From positions 62,001 through 126,000 of the forward strand of contig JAKFGP010000015.1 in the NCBI GenBank assembly GCA_021502835.1: a stretch of 64,000 nucleotides of DNA, read 5' to 3'. The notes under the pieces are model-generated. The model ran no database searches. It saw only the letters and a program-made list of their open reading frames with translations, and was not told where the DNA came from. Position 1 is the first letter of the stretch, and each line of letters opens with the position of its first letter. The DNA comes from Streptomyces thinghirensis (GTDB lineage: Bacteria > Actinomycetota > Actinomycetia > Streptomycetales > Streptomycetaceae). The position numbers and the translations under genes were made by a program. Shown here in pieces: positions 23,401 through 35,212 of the stretch.

Positions 23401-23447
23401 ATGCCTCTCAGGATTGCTCCCGCTGACACCGACGAAGGAGCAGGACT

Positions 23448-24839
23448 GTGGAGCGCACCGACTTCGATTCCCTGGCCGCCCGCTGTGAGGGCCTGTGCTG
23501 TTGCCCGGTCAGGAGGGTTACGACGAAGAACGCACGGGATTCAATCTGGCCGTGCGCCACCGTCCGGAGGTGATCGTGGGGGCCGCACGGGCCGACGACG
23601 TGACGGCGGCCGTCGCCTTCGCCGTCGGGCATGACTTGCCGGTCGCCGTGCAGAACACCGGGCACGGCTTTTCAGTGCCCGCCGAGGGCGGTCTGCCTCG
23701 TCACCACCCGGCGCATGACCACGGTCCGCGTCGACCCGGCCACACGAAGCGCGTACGTCGAAGCCGGCGCCCGCTTCCAGCAGCTCATTCCCGAGGCGGC
23801 ACGGCACGGGCTGGCGCCGCTGAACGGCTCCGCCCCGCACGTGGGCGTCGTCTCCTACACCTTGGGCGGTGGTCTCCTTCTGCTCGGACGCAGCCACGGC
23901 TGGGCGGCGGACCAGGTGCTGGCCATGGACGTCGTGACCGCCGACGGCGAGCGGCGCCACGTGACCCCGGAGGCCAAGCCGGACCTGTACTGGGCCCTGC
24001 TGGGCGGACGGGACAACTTTCGGCATCGTCACGGGCATGGAGTTCCGGCCTGGTCCCGGTGGCCCGGCTCTACGGCGGCGGCCTCTTCTACGACGCCGAG
24101 CATGTCCCCGGCCTCAGGAGGCGTACGCGGGGGTGGACCACCACGGTGCCCGGACGAGATGAACTCGTCGGTGGCGCTGATCCCCTTCCCGGACGATCCG
24201 CAGGTTCCGGAGCCGATGCGAGGACGCCGCGTCTGGCACATGCGGATCGCCTTCACCGGCTCCACCGTGGACAGCACCCGCCTGGTCGAACCGCTCCGCC
24301 GGCTCGGCCCTCGGCTGTCGGAGAACCTGCGTGACATGCCCTACAGAGCGGAACGCCGACATCCACGACGACCCTCCGGTTCCGATGCCGTGGGTTGCCG
24401 ACAACGTCTTCCTGGCCAATCCCGACGGGGGAACGGTCCGTACCCTCCTCAAGCACATCAGCGACGAGTCAGCGCCGCCCGCGATCGTGGAAGTGCGTCA
24501 CCTGGGCGGCGCGCTCTCCCGTCGGCCTGCGCACCCGAACGCCGTGGGCCGCCGCGACGCGCCCTTCATGCTGGCCGGTCCTCGTGCCTCTGACGGACGA
24601 CTCGACAGCCGGGGCACACGCGTTCGCGTTCCTCCGGCACCTGTTCGAGGAGCTGGAGCCTTGGACCGCCGGCCGGTTCCTCAACTTCATGGGTCATGGC
24701 GCCACCGCTGACCGGGAACGGACCCGTACCGCCTACGCCCCGGACGACTACAAGCGGCTGGACCGCTCTGAAGGCGGCGTACGACCCACGGAACACCTTC
24801 CGCCTCAACTACAACATCGCGCCGGGTAGCGGCGAATGA
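23448..24839 (+). CDS. FAD-binding oxidase (PCMH-type, berberine-bridge-like)
   Basis: About 460 residues. The FAD domain shows RHRPEVIVGAARADDVTAAV, PVAVQNTGHGFS (the His after GTGH is the usual covalent FAD site), VEAGARFQQLIPEAA and VVSYTLGGGLLLLGRSHG. The substrate domain ends with the berberine-bridge motif NTFRLNYNIAPG. Such enzymes oxidise alcohols, sugars or alkaloid-like compounds with oxygen. The GTG start at 23448 has GAAGGAG 8 bases upstream. The stop overlaps the next start (ATGA at 24836). About eight frame changes occur. It is cargo within the tRNA-Gly integration zone. Confidence 0.78.
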
Positions 24840-25310
24840 CGCCGCTTCCCGGAGCCCTCGACGACACCGTCATCCGCGCCGGCACCGGGGCGCTGTCCCG
24901 CCCGCTGGTGGATGCCCGGCTCCGTCGCATCCTCGCCCTGGATGCAACCGGGATGGTCTGTCCGGGCTGGCCTACCTTCTATTCGCCACGAGTCTCGCCC
25001 GGCTCCTCGGGGTCGGTGGCACGCTGGTGATCACCGTCGGCGGTCTGATGCTGACGATCGGCACGGGCGTCGCTCTTCTGGCCTTCCGTGCCCGTCCACC
25101 GTCCGCGTGGGTGCTGTCAGTGATCGTGATCGGGGCCGTGTGGGTGGCGGCGAGCATCGCCTCACTCACCCTCGACTGGTGGGACACCACCACCGTCGGC
25201 ACGGCGTGGATCGCCCTGCAGGCCGCGCCTGTCTCGCTGCTCTCCATCTTCCAACTCGCCGCACTGCGCGCCAGGGACCGACTCCCTGCTCACTCCTGGG
25301 GTCCCCGTGA
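24836..25310 (+). CDS. Small multi-pass membrane protein
   Basis: About 155 residues with four hydrophobic segments: GMVC...AYLLFATSLARLLGVG, VITVGGLMLTIGTGVALLAF, VLSVIVIGAVWVAASIASL and AWIALQAAPVSLLSIFQLA. The topology resembles DoxX-like four-helix proteins, but I cannot name a family. Translation is coupled to the oxidase through ATGA overlap. A frameshift near 24950 is needed, and the expected stop at 25308 overlaps the next GTG but is one frame away in this sequence. It probably works with the oxidase; the role is unknown. Confidence 0.6.
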
Positions 25311-25686
25311 CCACTCACCACCGGCCCGCCAACGTGCCGGACACCGCCGTGTCCTTCATCAACATCTTCGAGGTATCCGCTGATCACCTCGACGCGTTCA
25401 TCACCGAGTGGGAACAGCGTGCCGCGCTCTTGAGCACCAAGCCCGGTTTCATCGACTCCCGGCTGCACCGTGCCCACCGCGCGGAGACCCGGTTCCAGCT
25501 CGTCAACTGTCTCACTGGACGAGCAGGGGAGGCATGGGAGGCGGGCACCGCGGACCCCGAGTTCCGCAAGCGCACTCGAGCCGTACGAGCAGGACTCGCG
25601 GGTGCCGGTCACCTCCAGCCGAGGGCTGTACGACGTCGACGCCGGAGTTCTCCGCCGCGGCGAGGACTCGAGGAAACCGCACCTGA
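25307..25686 (+). CDS. ABM-superfamily (antibiotic biosynthesis monooxygenase-like) protein
   Basis: About 110-125 residues. AVSFINIFEVSADHLDAFIT, WEQRAALLSTKPGFIDSRLH and RFQLVNV...WTSREAWEAG are typical of the dimeric alpha-beta barrel ABM fold, used by small cofactor-free or heme-interacting oxygenases. The frame slips near 25515 and again near 25590. The C-terminus is uncertain because no stop follows in the best frame; a TGA at 25684 in another frame is a reasonable end. It is third gene of the oxidase operon. Confidence 0.6.
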
Positions 25687-25765
25687 CCCACCGTGCCGGC
25701 CCGCGCGGGACCGGCATCGGTCGAGAGGAGGCAGGGGCTCACTCGTCCGAAGGGAAACAAAAGCG

Positions 25766-25788
25766 ACCCCAGGCCATCGGCCTGGGGT
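25766..25788 (-). terminator. Intrinsic terminator of tRNA-Gly
   Basis: ACCCCAGGCC and GGCCTGGGGT form a perfect 10-bp stem with an ATC loop, followed on the minus strand by CGCTTTTGTTT. It begins four bases after the CCA end of tRNA-Gly. Confidence 0.8.
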
Positions 25789-25791
25789 CCG

Positions 25792-25865
25792 TGGAGCGGG
25801 TGACGAGAATCGAACTCGCGCTCTCGGCTTGGGAAGCTGATGTTCTACCATTAAACTACACCCGC
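25792..25865 (-). tRNA. tRNA-Gly (anticodon CCC), with encoded CCA
   Basis: The minus strand gives a full 74-base cloverleaf. The acceptor arms are GCGGGTG and CACCCGC with discriminator T and encoded CCA. The D-arm contains TAGTTTAATGGTAGAA, the anticodon loop is TTCCCAA (anticodon CCC), and the T-loop is GTTCGATTC. It decodes GGG. Its 3' half is the attachment sequence copied at 20254 and 21673, so it is the integration target (attB) and stays intact. Confidence 0.96.
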
Positions 25866-26137
25866 GTAAGACGCCGACCACGTCGGTGCCTGGACGCTCG
25901 CTCACTCTACCTCATCGCTGGCCCCCGGTGTTCGCGCCGTGGGGCCGGTGGGCGTTTCGGCGGGGGTGATGCGGCTGCGGAGGAACGGAGTTGAGGCGTA
26001 CGGTGGGCGCGTGGGCGAGGGGTCCCGGAGGGCCGGAGTGCCGCCTGGAGAGTCGTCTCTTTGATCCCGTACTGTGGCTTTTGTCGTCAGGGTAGTAAGC
26101 CAGACGCGGCTCTTGGGGAAGGGACTTGAAGGACTTG

Positions 26138-26294
26138 ATGGATCGCACCGTCCTCCGCTGTGCCGATGGGCACGTGTTCACCGCCGCCTCGTTCCCGATG
26201 CAGCAGGCCGAGCGACTCGGCCCCGGTCGGCTCGTCCGATGTCCGCGGTGCGCGGCTGCGGAGTGCCGTGCCGGTGGGGTCGGAGAAGCGGTAG
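26138..26294 (+). CDS. Small zinc-ribbon-like conserved protein
   Basis: About 52 residues: MDRTVLRCADGHVFTAASFP, then MQQAERLGPGRLVRCPRCA and, after a one-base slip near 26255, RLRSAVPVGSEKR. The CADGH and CPRC pairs form a likely zinc knuckle. Streptomycetes keep a closely similar short protein beside dcd. GAAGG precedes the ATG by four bases; an alternative TTG lies 12 bases upstream. Function is unknown. Confidence 0.65.
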
Positions 26295-26406
26295 CCGGCC
26301 TTCCCGCCGGGGAGACATCGGTAGGACTCAGTAGGAGTCAGTAGGACCGGGCGCGCGGGGCGGCGGCGATTGTCGCTGCTCCGCGCGCCTTGCGTATCCT
26401 CGGTGC

Positions 26407-26983
26407 GTGCTTCTCTCAGACAAGGACATCCGGGCCGAGATCGATTCCGGGCGGGTCCGCATCGAACCCTTCGACGACTCCATGGTGCAGCCGTCGAGTA
26501 TCGACGTGCGCCTCGACCGCTACTTCCGGGTGTTCGAGAATCACCGGTACCCGCACATCGACCCCTCCGTCGAGCAGGCGGACCTGACCCGGCTCGTGGA
26601 GCCGGAGGGGGACGAGCCGTTCATCCTGCACCCCGGCGAGTTCGTGCTGGCCAGTACGTACGAGGTCGTCTCGCTGCCCGATGATCTCGCCTCGCCGGTT
26701 GGAGGGGAAGAGCTCGCTCGGGCGGCTCGGTCTCGTCACGCACTCCACCGCCGGGTTCATCGACCCCGGGTTCTCGGGGCACGTGACGCTCGAGCTCAGC
26801 AATCTCGCGACCCTGCCCATCAAGCTGTGGCCCGGGATGAAGATCGGGCAGCTGTGCATGTTCCGGCTCACGTCGCCGGCCGAGCACCCCTACGGCAGCG
26901 AGCGGTACGGGTCCCGTTACCAGGGGCAGCGGGGGCCGACCGCCTCCCGGTCCTTCATCAACTTCCATCGGACCCAGGTATGA
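26407..26983 (+). CDS. dcd: dCTP deaminase
   Basis: Deaminates dCTP (in some actinobacteria directly to dUMP) for thymidylate synthesis. [50 protein letters not shown] and [20 protein letters not shown] are diagnostic; the last contains the catalytic Glu and the Ala/Gly wall. The C-terminus [15 protein letters not shown] binds the triphosphate. GTG start at 26407. One indel near 26700 breaks the frame. The 191 residues match the family. First gene of the conserved block right of tRNA-Gly. Confidence 0.92.
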
Positions 26984-27021
26984 GCCGGGTATGAGCAGCG
27001 AGAACGCAGGCGGGACGCAGT

Positions 27022-27521
27022 ATGAGTGACGTTCGGGAGAATCTGACCTACGAGCAGTTCGGCGTCGCCGTGCGGGAGCTCGCGCAGGCCGTCGCCGACG
27101 ACGGGTACGAGCCGGACATAGTGCTCTCCATCGCCCGGGGCGGGGTCTTCGTGGCCGGCGGGCTGGCGTACGCGCTCGACTGCAAGAACATCCACCTGGT
27201 GAACGTCGAGTTCTACACCGGGGTCGGGACCACGCGCTCGAGATGCCGGTCATGCTCGCGCCCGTGCCCAACGTCATCGACTTCTCCCGGAAGAAGGTCC
27301 TCATCACCGACGACGTCGCCGACACCGGCAAGACGCTCAAGCTGGTGCGGGACTTCTGCCTGGACACCGTCGCCGAGGTCCGCAGCGCCGTGATCTATGA
27401 GAAGTCCCACTCGCTCGTCCAGTGCGAGTACGTGTGGAAGCGGACCGACGAGTGGATCAACTTCCCGTGGAGCGTTCAGCCTCCCGTCGTGCGGCGGGCC
27501 GGGCAGGTGCTCGACGCCTGA
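27022..27521 (+). CDS. Phosphoribosyltransferase (PRTase type I)
   Basis: About 166 residues. The PRPP-binding loop reads KKVLITDDVADTGKTLKLV. The N-terminal half has DIVLSIARGGVFVAGGLAYA and VNVEFYTGVGTT. The hood and C-terminus end FPWSVQPPVV. It resembles xanthine/hypoxanthine-type transferases that sit after dcd in streptomycetes; the acceptor base cannot be deduced. One frameshift near 27232. 38 bases after dcd, so probably co-transcribed. Confidence 0.8.
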
Positions 27522-27552
27522 TCCGCGGAGGCGGACGGATACGGACGCAAGG

Positions 27553-27586
27553 AGAGGGGCCCCCGGCGCGATGCCGGGGCCCTTCT
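27553..27586. terminator. Bidirectional terminator between convergent genes
   Basis: AGAGGGGCCCCCGGC pairs with GCCGGGGCCCTTCT around a short GCGAT loop. It lies between the phosphoribosyltransferase stop and the stop of the minus-strand Yip1 gene. Confidence 0.75.
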
Positions 27587-27605
27587 CGTGCCGGTCGGGG
27601 CGTCG

Positions 27606-28543
27606 TCAGAACGTGCCCAGCTCACGATCGACAGCAGCGCGATCAGCTGGATCGCCGACGCGCCGAGCGCCTTCAGCCAGGGCAGGTCGTGGGAACGGCC
27701 GACCATCAGGGTCAGCAGGAGGCCGGCCGCGACCCAGGTGGCCCAGCCGAGGATCTGGACCAGGGCGCGTCGCCGCCGGCGAACATGCGCGACGATCAGA
27801 CGCGGGGCGTCCGTGATCGACATGATCAGCATGGAGAGACCGACCGTGGGCTGCCACGCGCCGTCGCCGCCGAGCTGGCGGGCCAGGGTGTGGGTGACCA
27901 CGCCCAGGACGAACGCGCTCAGCACCATCGCCACGGCCGTGGTCAGGACGATCGGGACCGCGTTCGAGAGGGGTGGCGTTGATCGCCTCCTCGCGCGCGC
28001 CGTCGAAGCCGAAGACCGCCAGCAGGCCGTAGAGGAAGGTCACGATGAGCGCCGGGGCCCACATCGCGTAGTCCCGCATCTGGAGGAAGGGTCTGGTTGG
28101 GGGCGACGACGACGCCCCTCAGCAGGGCCTTCCAGTGCAGGCGGGGGCCGACCGGGCCGGGCGGCGGGGCGGGGCCGGCGCGGTAGGTCTCGCCCTGGTT
28201 GTAGGGGTCGTCGCCGACCGTGAACGCCTGGGTGTGGCCCGGGTTGTTGGCCGCGTACGGGTCGTGCGGGGCCTGGCCGCCGTGGTGGCCGCCCTGGGGG
28301 TAGCCGCCGTCGCCGAAGTACTCCGGCTCACCGTGCCCTCCGCCGTGCGGCTGCGGCCACGGTGAGCCACCGGCGCCGGGGCCGCCACCCCCGTACGGCT
28401 GCTGCGGGTACGGCTGCCGAGGGCGTCGCGGGACCGCCGTACGACGGTCCCTGGGGCGCCTGCTGTCCGTACGGAGGGTGTTGCGGTCGCGCGTTGGGAG
28501 CGCCGCCGTTGTTCCGGCCGCGTCCGATCCTGAATCCAGCCAC
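27606..28543 (-). CDS. Yip1-domain integral membrane protein
   Basis: About 310 residues. The first ~130 are a Gly/Pro/Gln/Tyr-rich disordered segment (HGGGHGEPEYFGDGGYPQ, NNPGHTQAFTVGDDP). Then LHWKALLRGVVVAPNQT leads into five hydrophobic helices (WAPALIVTFLYGLLAVFGF, AMVLSAFVLGVVTHTLARQL, VGLSMLIMSI, ILGWATWVAAGLLLTLMVG, IQLIALLSIV), the Yip1 pattern. The GTG start at 28543 gives VAGFRIGRGRNN. Frameshifts fall in the low-complexity part and near the end. The function in bacteria is unknown. Confidence 0.75.
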
Positions 28544-28726
28544 GCCTTCAGAACGTACCTGGTCCCGGAGAGTGACGTGCGTGGCCCGGCCTTTCGAGGG
28601 GCCCTTTGCTGCCGAGCTGTGACATCCCTTACGGGGGTTGAGCGGGGCATCCCCTAGGGGCGGTCGTGCGGGGGTCGGGCAGGCCTCAGAGGCCCCGGCC
28701 CGCCACGGAGGAGGAGGAACGGCAAC

Positions 28727-28755
28727 GGCCCCCGACCCGTTCTGGGTCAGGGGCC
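28727..28755 (-). terminator. Terminator after the Fe-S oxidoreductase gene
   Basis: GGCCCCCGACCC and GGGTCAGGGGCC form a 12-bp stem with one mismatch, 37 bases beyond the stop of the minus-strand gene. Confidence 0.65.
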
Positions 28756-28791
28756 CGCCGTAACTCGGACTGCCGGGCCGGGTGGGGCCGG

Positions 28792-31071
28792 TTACTTCAC
28801 CGGCTCCGGCGTCGGCTCGCTCTCCGTCTCCGGCTCGCCCGCCGGGTCGGCCGGGGTCTTGACGGAGTCCAGCAGGAGCTGGGCGACGTCGACGACCTGG
28901 ATGGACTCCTTGGCCTTGCCGTCGTTCTTCTTGCCGTTGACCGAGTCGGTCAGCATGACGAGGCAGAACGGGCAGGCGGTGGAGACGATGTCCGGGTTGA
29001 CCGAGGAGGGCTTCGTCGACGCGCTCGTTGTTGATGCGCTTGCCGATCCGCTCCTCCATCCACATCCGCGCGCCACCGGCGCCGCGGCAGAAGCCGCGCT
29101 CCTTGTGACGGTGCATCTCCTCGTTGCGGATGCCCGGGACGCTGGCGATGATCTCGCGCGGGGGCGTGTAGATCTTGTTGTGGCGGCCCAGGTAGCACGG
29201 GTCGTGGTACGTGATGATGCCCTCGACCGGGGTGACCGGGAGCAGCTTGCCCTCGTCCACCAGGTGCTGGAGCAGCTGGGTGTGGTGGATGACCTCGTAG
29301 TCGCCGCCGAGCTGCGGGTACTCGTTGCCGAGGGTGTTGAGGCAGTGCGGGCAGGTGGCGACGATCTTCTTGGCCGACTTGGGCTTCGCCGACTCGGGCA
29401 CCACCTTGCCGTCCTCGTCCATCTCCTCGCCGAAGGCGGCGTTGAGGACATGACGTTCTCCATGCCCAGCTCCTGGAACAACGGCTCGTTGCCCAGCCGC
29501 CGTGCCGAGTCACCGGTGCACTTCTCGTCGCCGCCCATGATCGCGAACTTGACGCCCGCGATGTGGAGCAGCTCGGCGAAGGCCTTCGTCGTCTTCTTGG
29601 CGCGGTCCTCCGTGCGCCGGCGCAGCCGACCCAGTAGAGGTACTCGACCTCGGTGAGGTCCTCGATGTCCTTGCCGACGACCGGGACCTCGAAGTCCAGC
29701 TCCTTGAGCCACTCCAGGCGCTGCTTCTTCGCCAGGCCCCAGGGGTTGCCCTTCTTCTCCAGGTTCTTGAGCATCGTGCCCGCCTCGGACGGGAACGCCG
29801 ACTCGATCATCACCTGGTAGCGGCGCATGTCGACGATGTGGTCGACGTGTCTCGATGTCCACCGGGCACTGCTCGACGCAGGCGCCGCAGGCGGTGCAGG
29901 ACCACAGGACGTCCGGGTCGATGACGCCGTTCTCTTCGAGGGTGCCGACCAGCGGGCGCTCGGCCTCGGCGAGGGCGGCGCGGGACGCCCGCCAGCTGCT
30001 CCTCGGACGCCTTCTCCTCGCCCTCCATCGTCTTGCCGCCGCCGGCCAGCAGGTAGGGGGCCTTGGCGTGCGCGTGGTCGCGCAGGGACATGATCAGGAG
30101 CTTGGGGGAGAGCGGCTTGCCCGTGTTCCAGGCGGGGCACTGCGACTGGCAGCGGCCGCACTCGGTGCAGGTGGGAAGTCGAGCAGGCCCTTCCAGGAGA
30201 AGTGCTCGACCTGGGAGACGCCGAAGACGTCGTCGTCGCCGGGGTCGGCGAAGTCGATCGGCTTGCCGCCGGAGGTCATCGGCGGCAGCTCGCCGAGGGC
30301 CGTGCCGCCCTTCGCGTCGCGCTTGAACCAGATGTTCGGGAAGGCGAGGAAGCGGTGCCAGGCCACGCCCATGTCGGTCTTCAGGGCGACCGTGATCATC
30401 CAGATGAAGGAGGTCGCGATCTTCAGGCCGGCGAAGAGGTAGACCAGGTTCTGGAGCGTGGAGACGTCCAGGTCCTGGAGCGCGGAGACGACCGGGTACG
30501 AGATGAAGAACGACGCCTCGTAGCCGTCCACGTGGTGGAGGGCGCCCTCCAGGGCGTGCAGCATGAAGATGCAGACGCCGACGATGAGGATGACGGCCTC
30601 GACGAAGTACGCCTGGCCGAAGTTGGAGCCGGCGAAGCGGGACTTGCGGCCCGGCTTGTTGGGCTTGCTCAGCTGCCGGATCCCGATCAGGACCAGGATG
30701 CCGAGCACCGTCATCGTGCCGATGAACTCGACGAAGACGTTGTACGGCGCCCAGTCGCCGATGACCGGCAGGATCCAGTCGGCCTCGAACAGCTGGCCGA
30801 TCGCGTTGACGATCGTCACGCGGGAGGGAGAAGAAGCCCACCGCCACGAACCAGTGCGCCACCCCGACGATGCCCCAGCGGTTCATCCGGGTATGGCCGA
30901 GAACTCCCTGACCACGGTGATGGTTCGCTGTGCGGGTTCGTTGGTCCGCGTGCCGGCCGGCACCGGCTGGCCGAGCCGCATGGAGTTGTAGATCTGCAGG
31001 ACGGCGCGGCCGAACAGTGCGACGCCGACCACGATCAGGACCAGCGACACGATGATCGCGGCGAGTTGCAT
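28792..31071 (-). CDS. Membrane-bound [4Fe-4S] oxidoreductase, FadF/EtfD type
   Basis: About 757 residues. The N-terminal half has about six membrane helices (MQLAAIIVSLVLIVVGVALF, MTVLGILVLIGI, AVILIVGVCIFMLH). Two ferredoxin-type clusters follow, CTECGRCQSQCPAW and CTACGACVEQCPVD, then two CCG domains (TCPHCLNTLGNEY with YHDPCYLGRHNKIY, and ACPFCLVMLTDSV). This is the layout of Bacillus FadF and mycobacterial EtfD (Rv0338c), thought to pass electrons from ETF and acyl-CoA dehydrogenases to menaquinone. In mycobacteria the gene likewise lies between dcd and dnaK. ATG start at 31071. Frameshifts at about six places. Confidence 0.83.
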
Positions 31072-31305
31072 TTGGGGGCTCCTCGGGCCTGCGAGGTTTC
31101 GAGGGGGCGGTATTACTAAGCGGTAACTTAGGTAGTTCGTCTGAGACTACCCCCATCCTCCGCCGCACTGTAGCCGGACGTGCGGTGATCTGCGTCGCTG
31201 AGGCAACCCTGACCGGCGGGCCCGGTCGCGGGGCGCGGCGTCTCGCTGAGTCGGACGCGCCATTCGTCGCAAATCATGATATTCGGCTTGTTCCGGGCAT
31301 AGGTT
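31072..31305. other. Divergent intergenic region
   Basis: 234 bases between two divergent genes. The AT-rich patch AAATCATGATATTCGG (31270-31286) and TACTAAGCGGTAACTTAGG (31113-31131), which includes the inverted repeat CTAAG/CTTAG, are the likely promoter or operator elements. Confidence 0.4.
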
Positions 31306-32483
31306 GTGCCCGTGCTCTACGGGATCATCGCCGCCACAGCCTCCTTCCTCCTCGCCGCCCTGCTCACCGCGCTGCTGAGGGCGCCCGCGCTGCGCCTCGC
31401 CCTCGTCGACCGGCGACGGCAGCGGCCCGTCCCCCTGCTCGGGGGTGTGGCCGTCGTCCTCGTCACCGGGCTGGTGGCGTGGGCCGAGGGACTGGACCGG
31501 TGTCGTGCCGCTCGGGTCATTGGTCGGCCGGCTGCTGGTGGCCGGGACCGCCGTCGGCGCGCTCGGCCTGGCCGCCGACGTGTGGCGGCTGCGGCGGCGG
31601 TGGCTGCTCGCCGGTACGGCCGTCGCGGCGGCGTGCGTGGTGCCGTACGAGGTGACCGGGCCGGTGGTCGGGGCGCTCGCCGCGGGCTGGATCGCGGTGG
31701 TCGCCGTCGCCTTCCGGGGGCTCGACCACGCCGACGGGGTGGCCGGCACGGTGGGGGTGGTCACCGCCTTCGGTGTCGGTGCCTACGCCGCCGCCGAGTT
31801 GATGGACGGGCTGGCGGTGCTGCTGAGCGCGCTGGCCGCCGCGCGCTGACCGGGTTCCTGCTGCACAACTGGCATCCCGCGCGGATCGCGCTCGGGGCCT
31901 GCGGGTCGCTCTTCGCGGGCTTCCTGCTCGCCGGGGCGGCGGTGTTCTACCCGGGCGGGGCACGAGCCCGGGGCCGGCGTGGGGGTGCTGTTCGCGCTGA
32001 CGGCGCTAGCGGGCGTCGACGCCGTACTCGTGCTCCTGTCGCGCCGGCTGGCCGGACGGCCCCTGCTGCGCGGCGGGCCCGACCACCTCGCCCACCGGCT
32101 GCGGCGGCTCCAGGGCTCACTCCGCAGGGCGCTGTGGTGGTCCTCGGTGTGGCCTCGTTCTGCGGGGTACTCGTGGGCGCGCTCGTGCGACACCGGCTGG
32201 GCGGGGAGACGGTGGTGCTGTGGTTGGCGGGCGTGGCGGCGGCCGGGTGCTGGGGCTGCTGCGGGTACGGGTGTACGAGCCCCGAAGGGCGGGGACGGAT
32301 CCCCGGACCCGTGCGTCACTTCACGGGCCTCGCGCGGAACGCGGGGACGGCCCCAGGAGTCCCCCGAGGCGACGGACGCCCCGTCCCGTGCGTCCTCCCG
32401 GGCGGCGATTTTTCCGGTTCGTCAGGGCAGGCGCGGCGGAGGAACCCCAGGTCAGCGCGTCGTTGCGTGTAAGGAACGGATAA
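31306..32483 (+). CDS. WecA/MraY-like membrane protein with degenerate catalytic motifs
   Basis: Highly hydrophobic, about 8-10 helices. VDRRRQRPVPLLGGVAVVL parallels the VDxPxxRxxH...PxLGG opening of glycosyl-1-phosphate transferases, GLDHADGVAGTVGVVTA parallels the NxxDGxDGL region, and FLLHNWHPARIALGACGSLF parallels NxxPAxxFMGDxGS. The catalytic Asp of GDxGS is replaced by Ala (GACGS). The protein may therefore be inactive or have another role. Five frame changes; the C-terminal limit is uncertain because the last frame runs into the dnaK promoter region. Confidence 0.55.
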
Positions 32484-34438
<1,955 letters not shown>

Positions 34439-34442
<4 letters not shown>

Positions 34443-35180
34443 CGGAGGAGACCCCGGGTTTTGACGCAGAAGCCCGACGTCCCCTCCGGCGCCACCCCTG
34501 ACGTACGCCGAGCCGAGGCCGCCGCTCCCTCTTCGAGGAGGGCGCGGCCCCCGGCCGGGGACGCGAGTGAAGAACGCGGGCCTGGTGGCCCAGCTGGACC
34601 AGGTGCGCACGGCGCTGAACGAGCGCACGGCGGACCTCCAGCGACTCCAGGCCGAGGAGTACCAGAACTACCGCCGCAGCGTCGAGCGGGACCGCGTCGC
34701 GCGTCAGGGAGGTCGCCGTCGCGAACCTCCTGTCCGAGGCTAAGCTTCGCCGTCGACGACATCGGCGCGCGCCCGGGAGCACGGCGAACTCGTCGGCGGC
34801 TTCAAGTCCGTCGCGGAGTCGCTGGAGACGGTCATCGCCAAGATGTGGCCTCCAGCAGTTCGGCAAGGAGGGCGAGCCCTCGACCCCGACGATCCACGAG
34901 GCCCTGATGCACTCGTACGCGCCGACGTCACCGAGACGACGTGCGTGGCGATTCTCAGCCCGGGTACCGGATCGGCGGAGCGCACCATCCGCGCGCCGGT
35001 GGCGGGTGGCCGAGCCGCCGGCCGGGTGCGCAGACGGCCGAAGCCGGCCGGGGAGGACACCCCGGGCCACCGGCCGACTCCGGCGGGAGAACGACGGGAC
35101 CGCCGGGAACGGCGGAAACGCCGGAAACGCCCGGAACCGCCGGGAACAAGGAGAGAGCGGTGGCCCCGGACGAGGGCTGA
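34439..35180 (+). CDS. grpE: Nucleotide exchange factor GrpE
   Basis: GrpE releases ADP from DnaK. The GTG overlaps the dnaK stop. The protein opens VTEETPGF, then [12 protein letters not shown]; the long helix reads [20 protein letters not shown], and [30 protein letters not shown] and [15 protein letters not shown] follow in different frames. The C-terminal tail is Gly/Asn-rich and ends PDEG. About 247 residues. It is among the most heavily broken genes here (at least ten indels), yet order and conservation make the call secure. Confidence 0.85.
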
Positions 35181-35212
35181 GCTTGACGTGACGAGAGAGG
35201 AGGGACGTGAGG

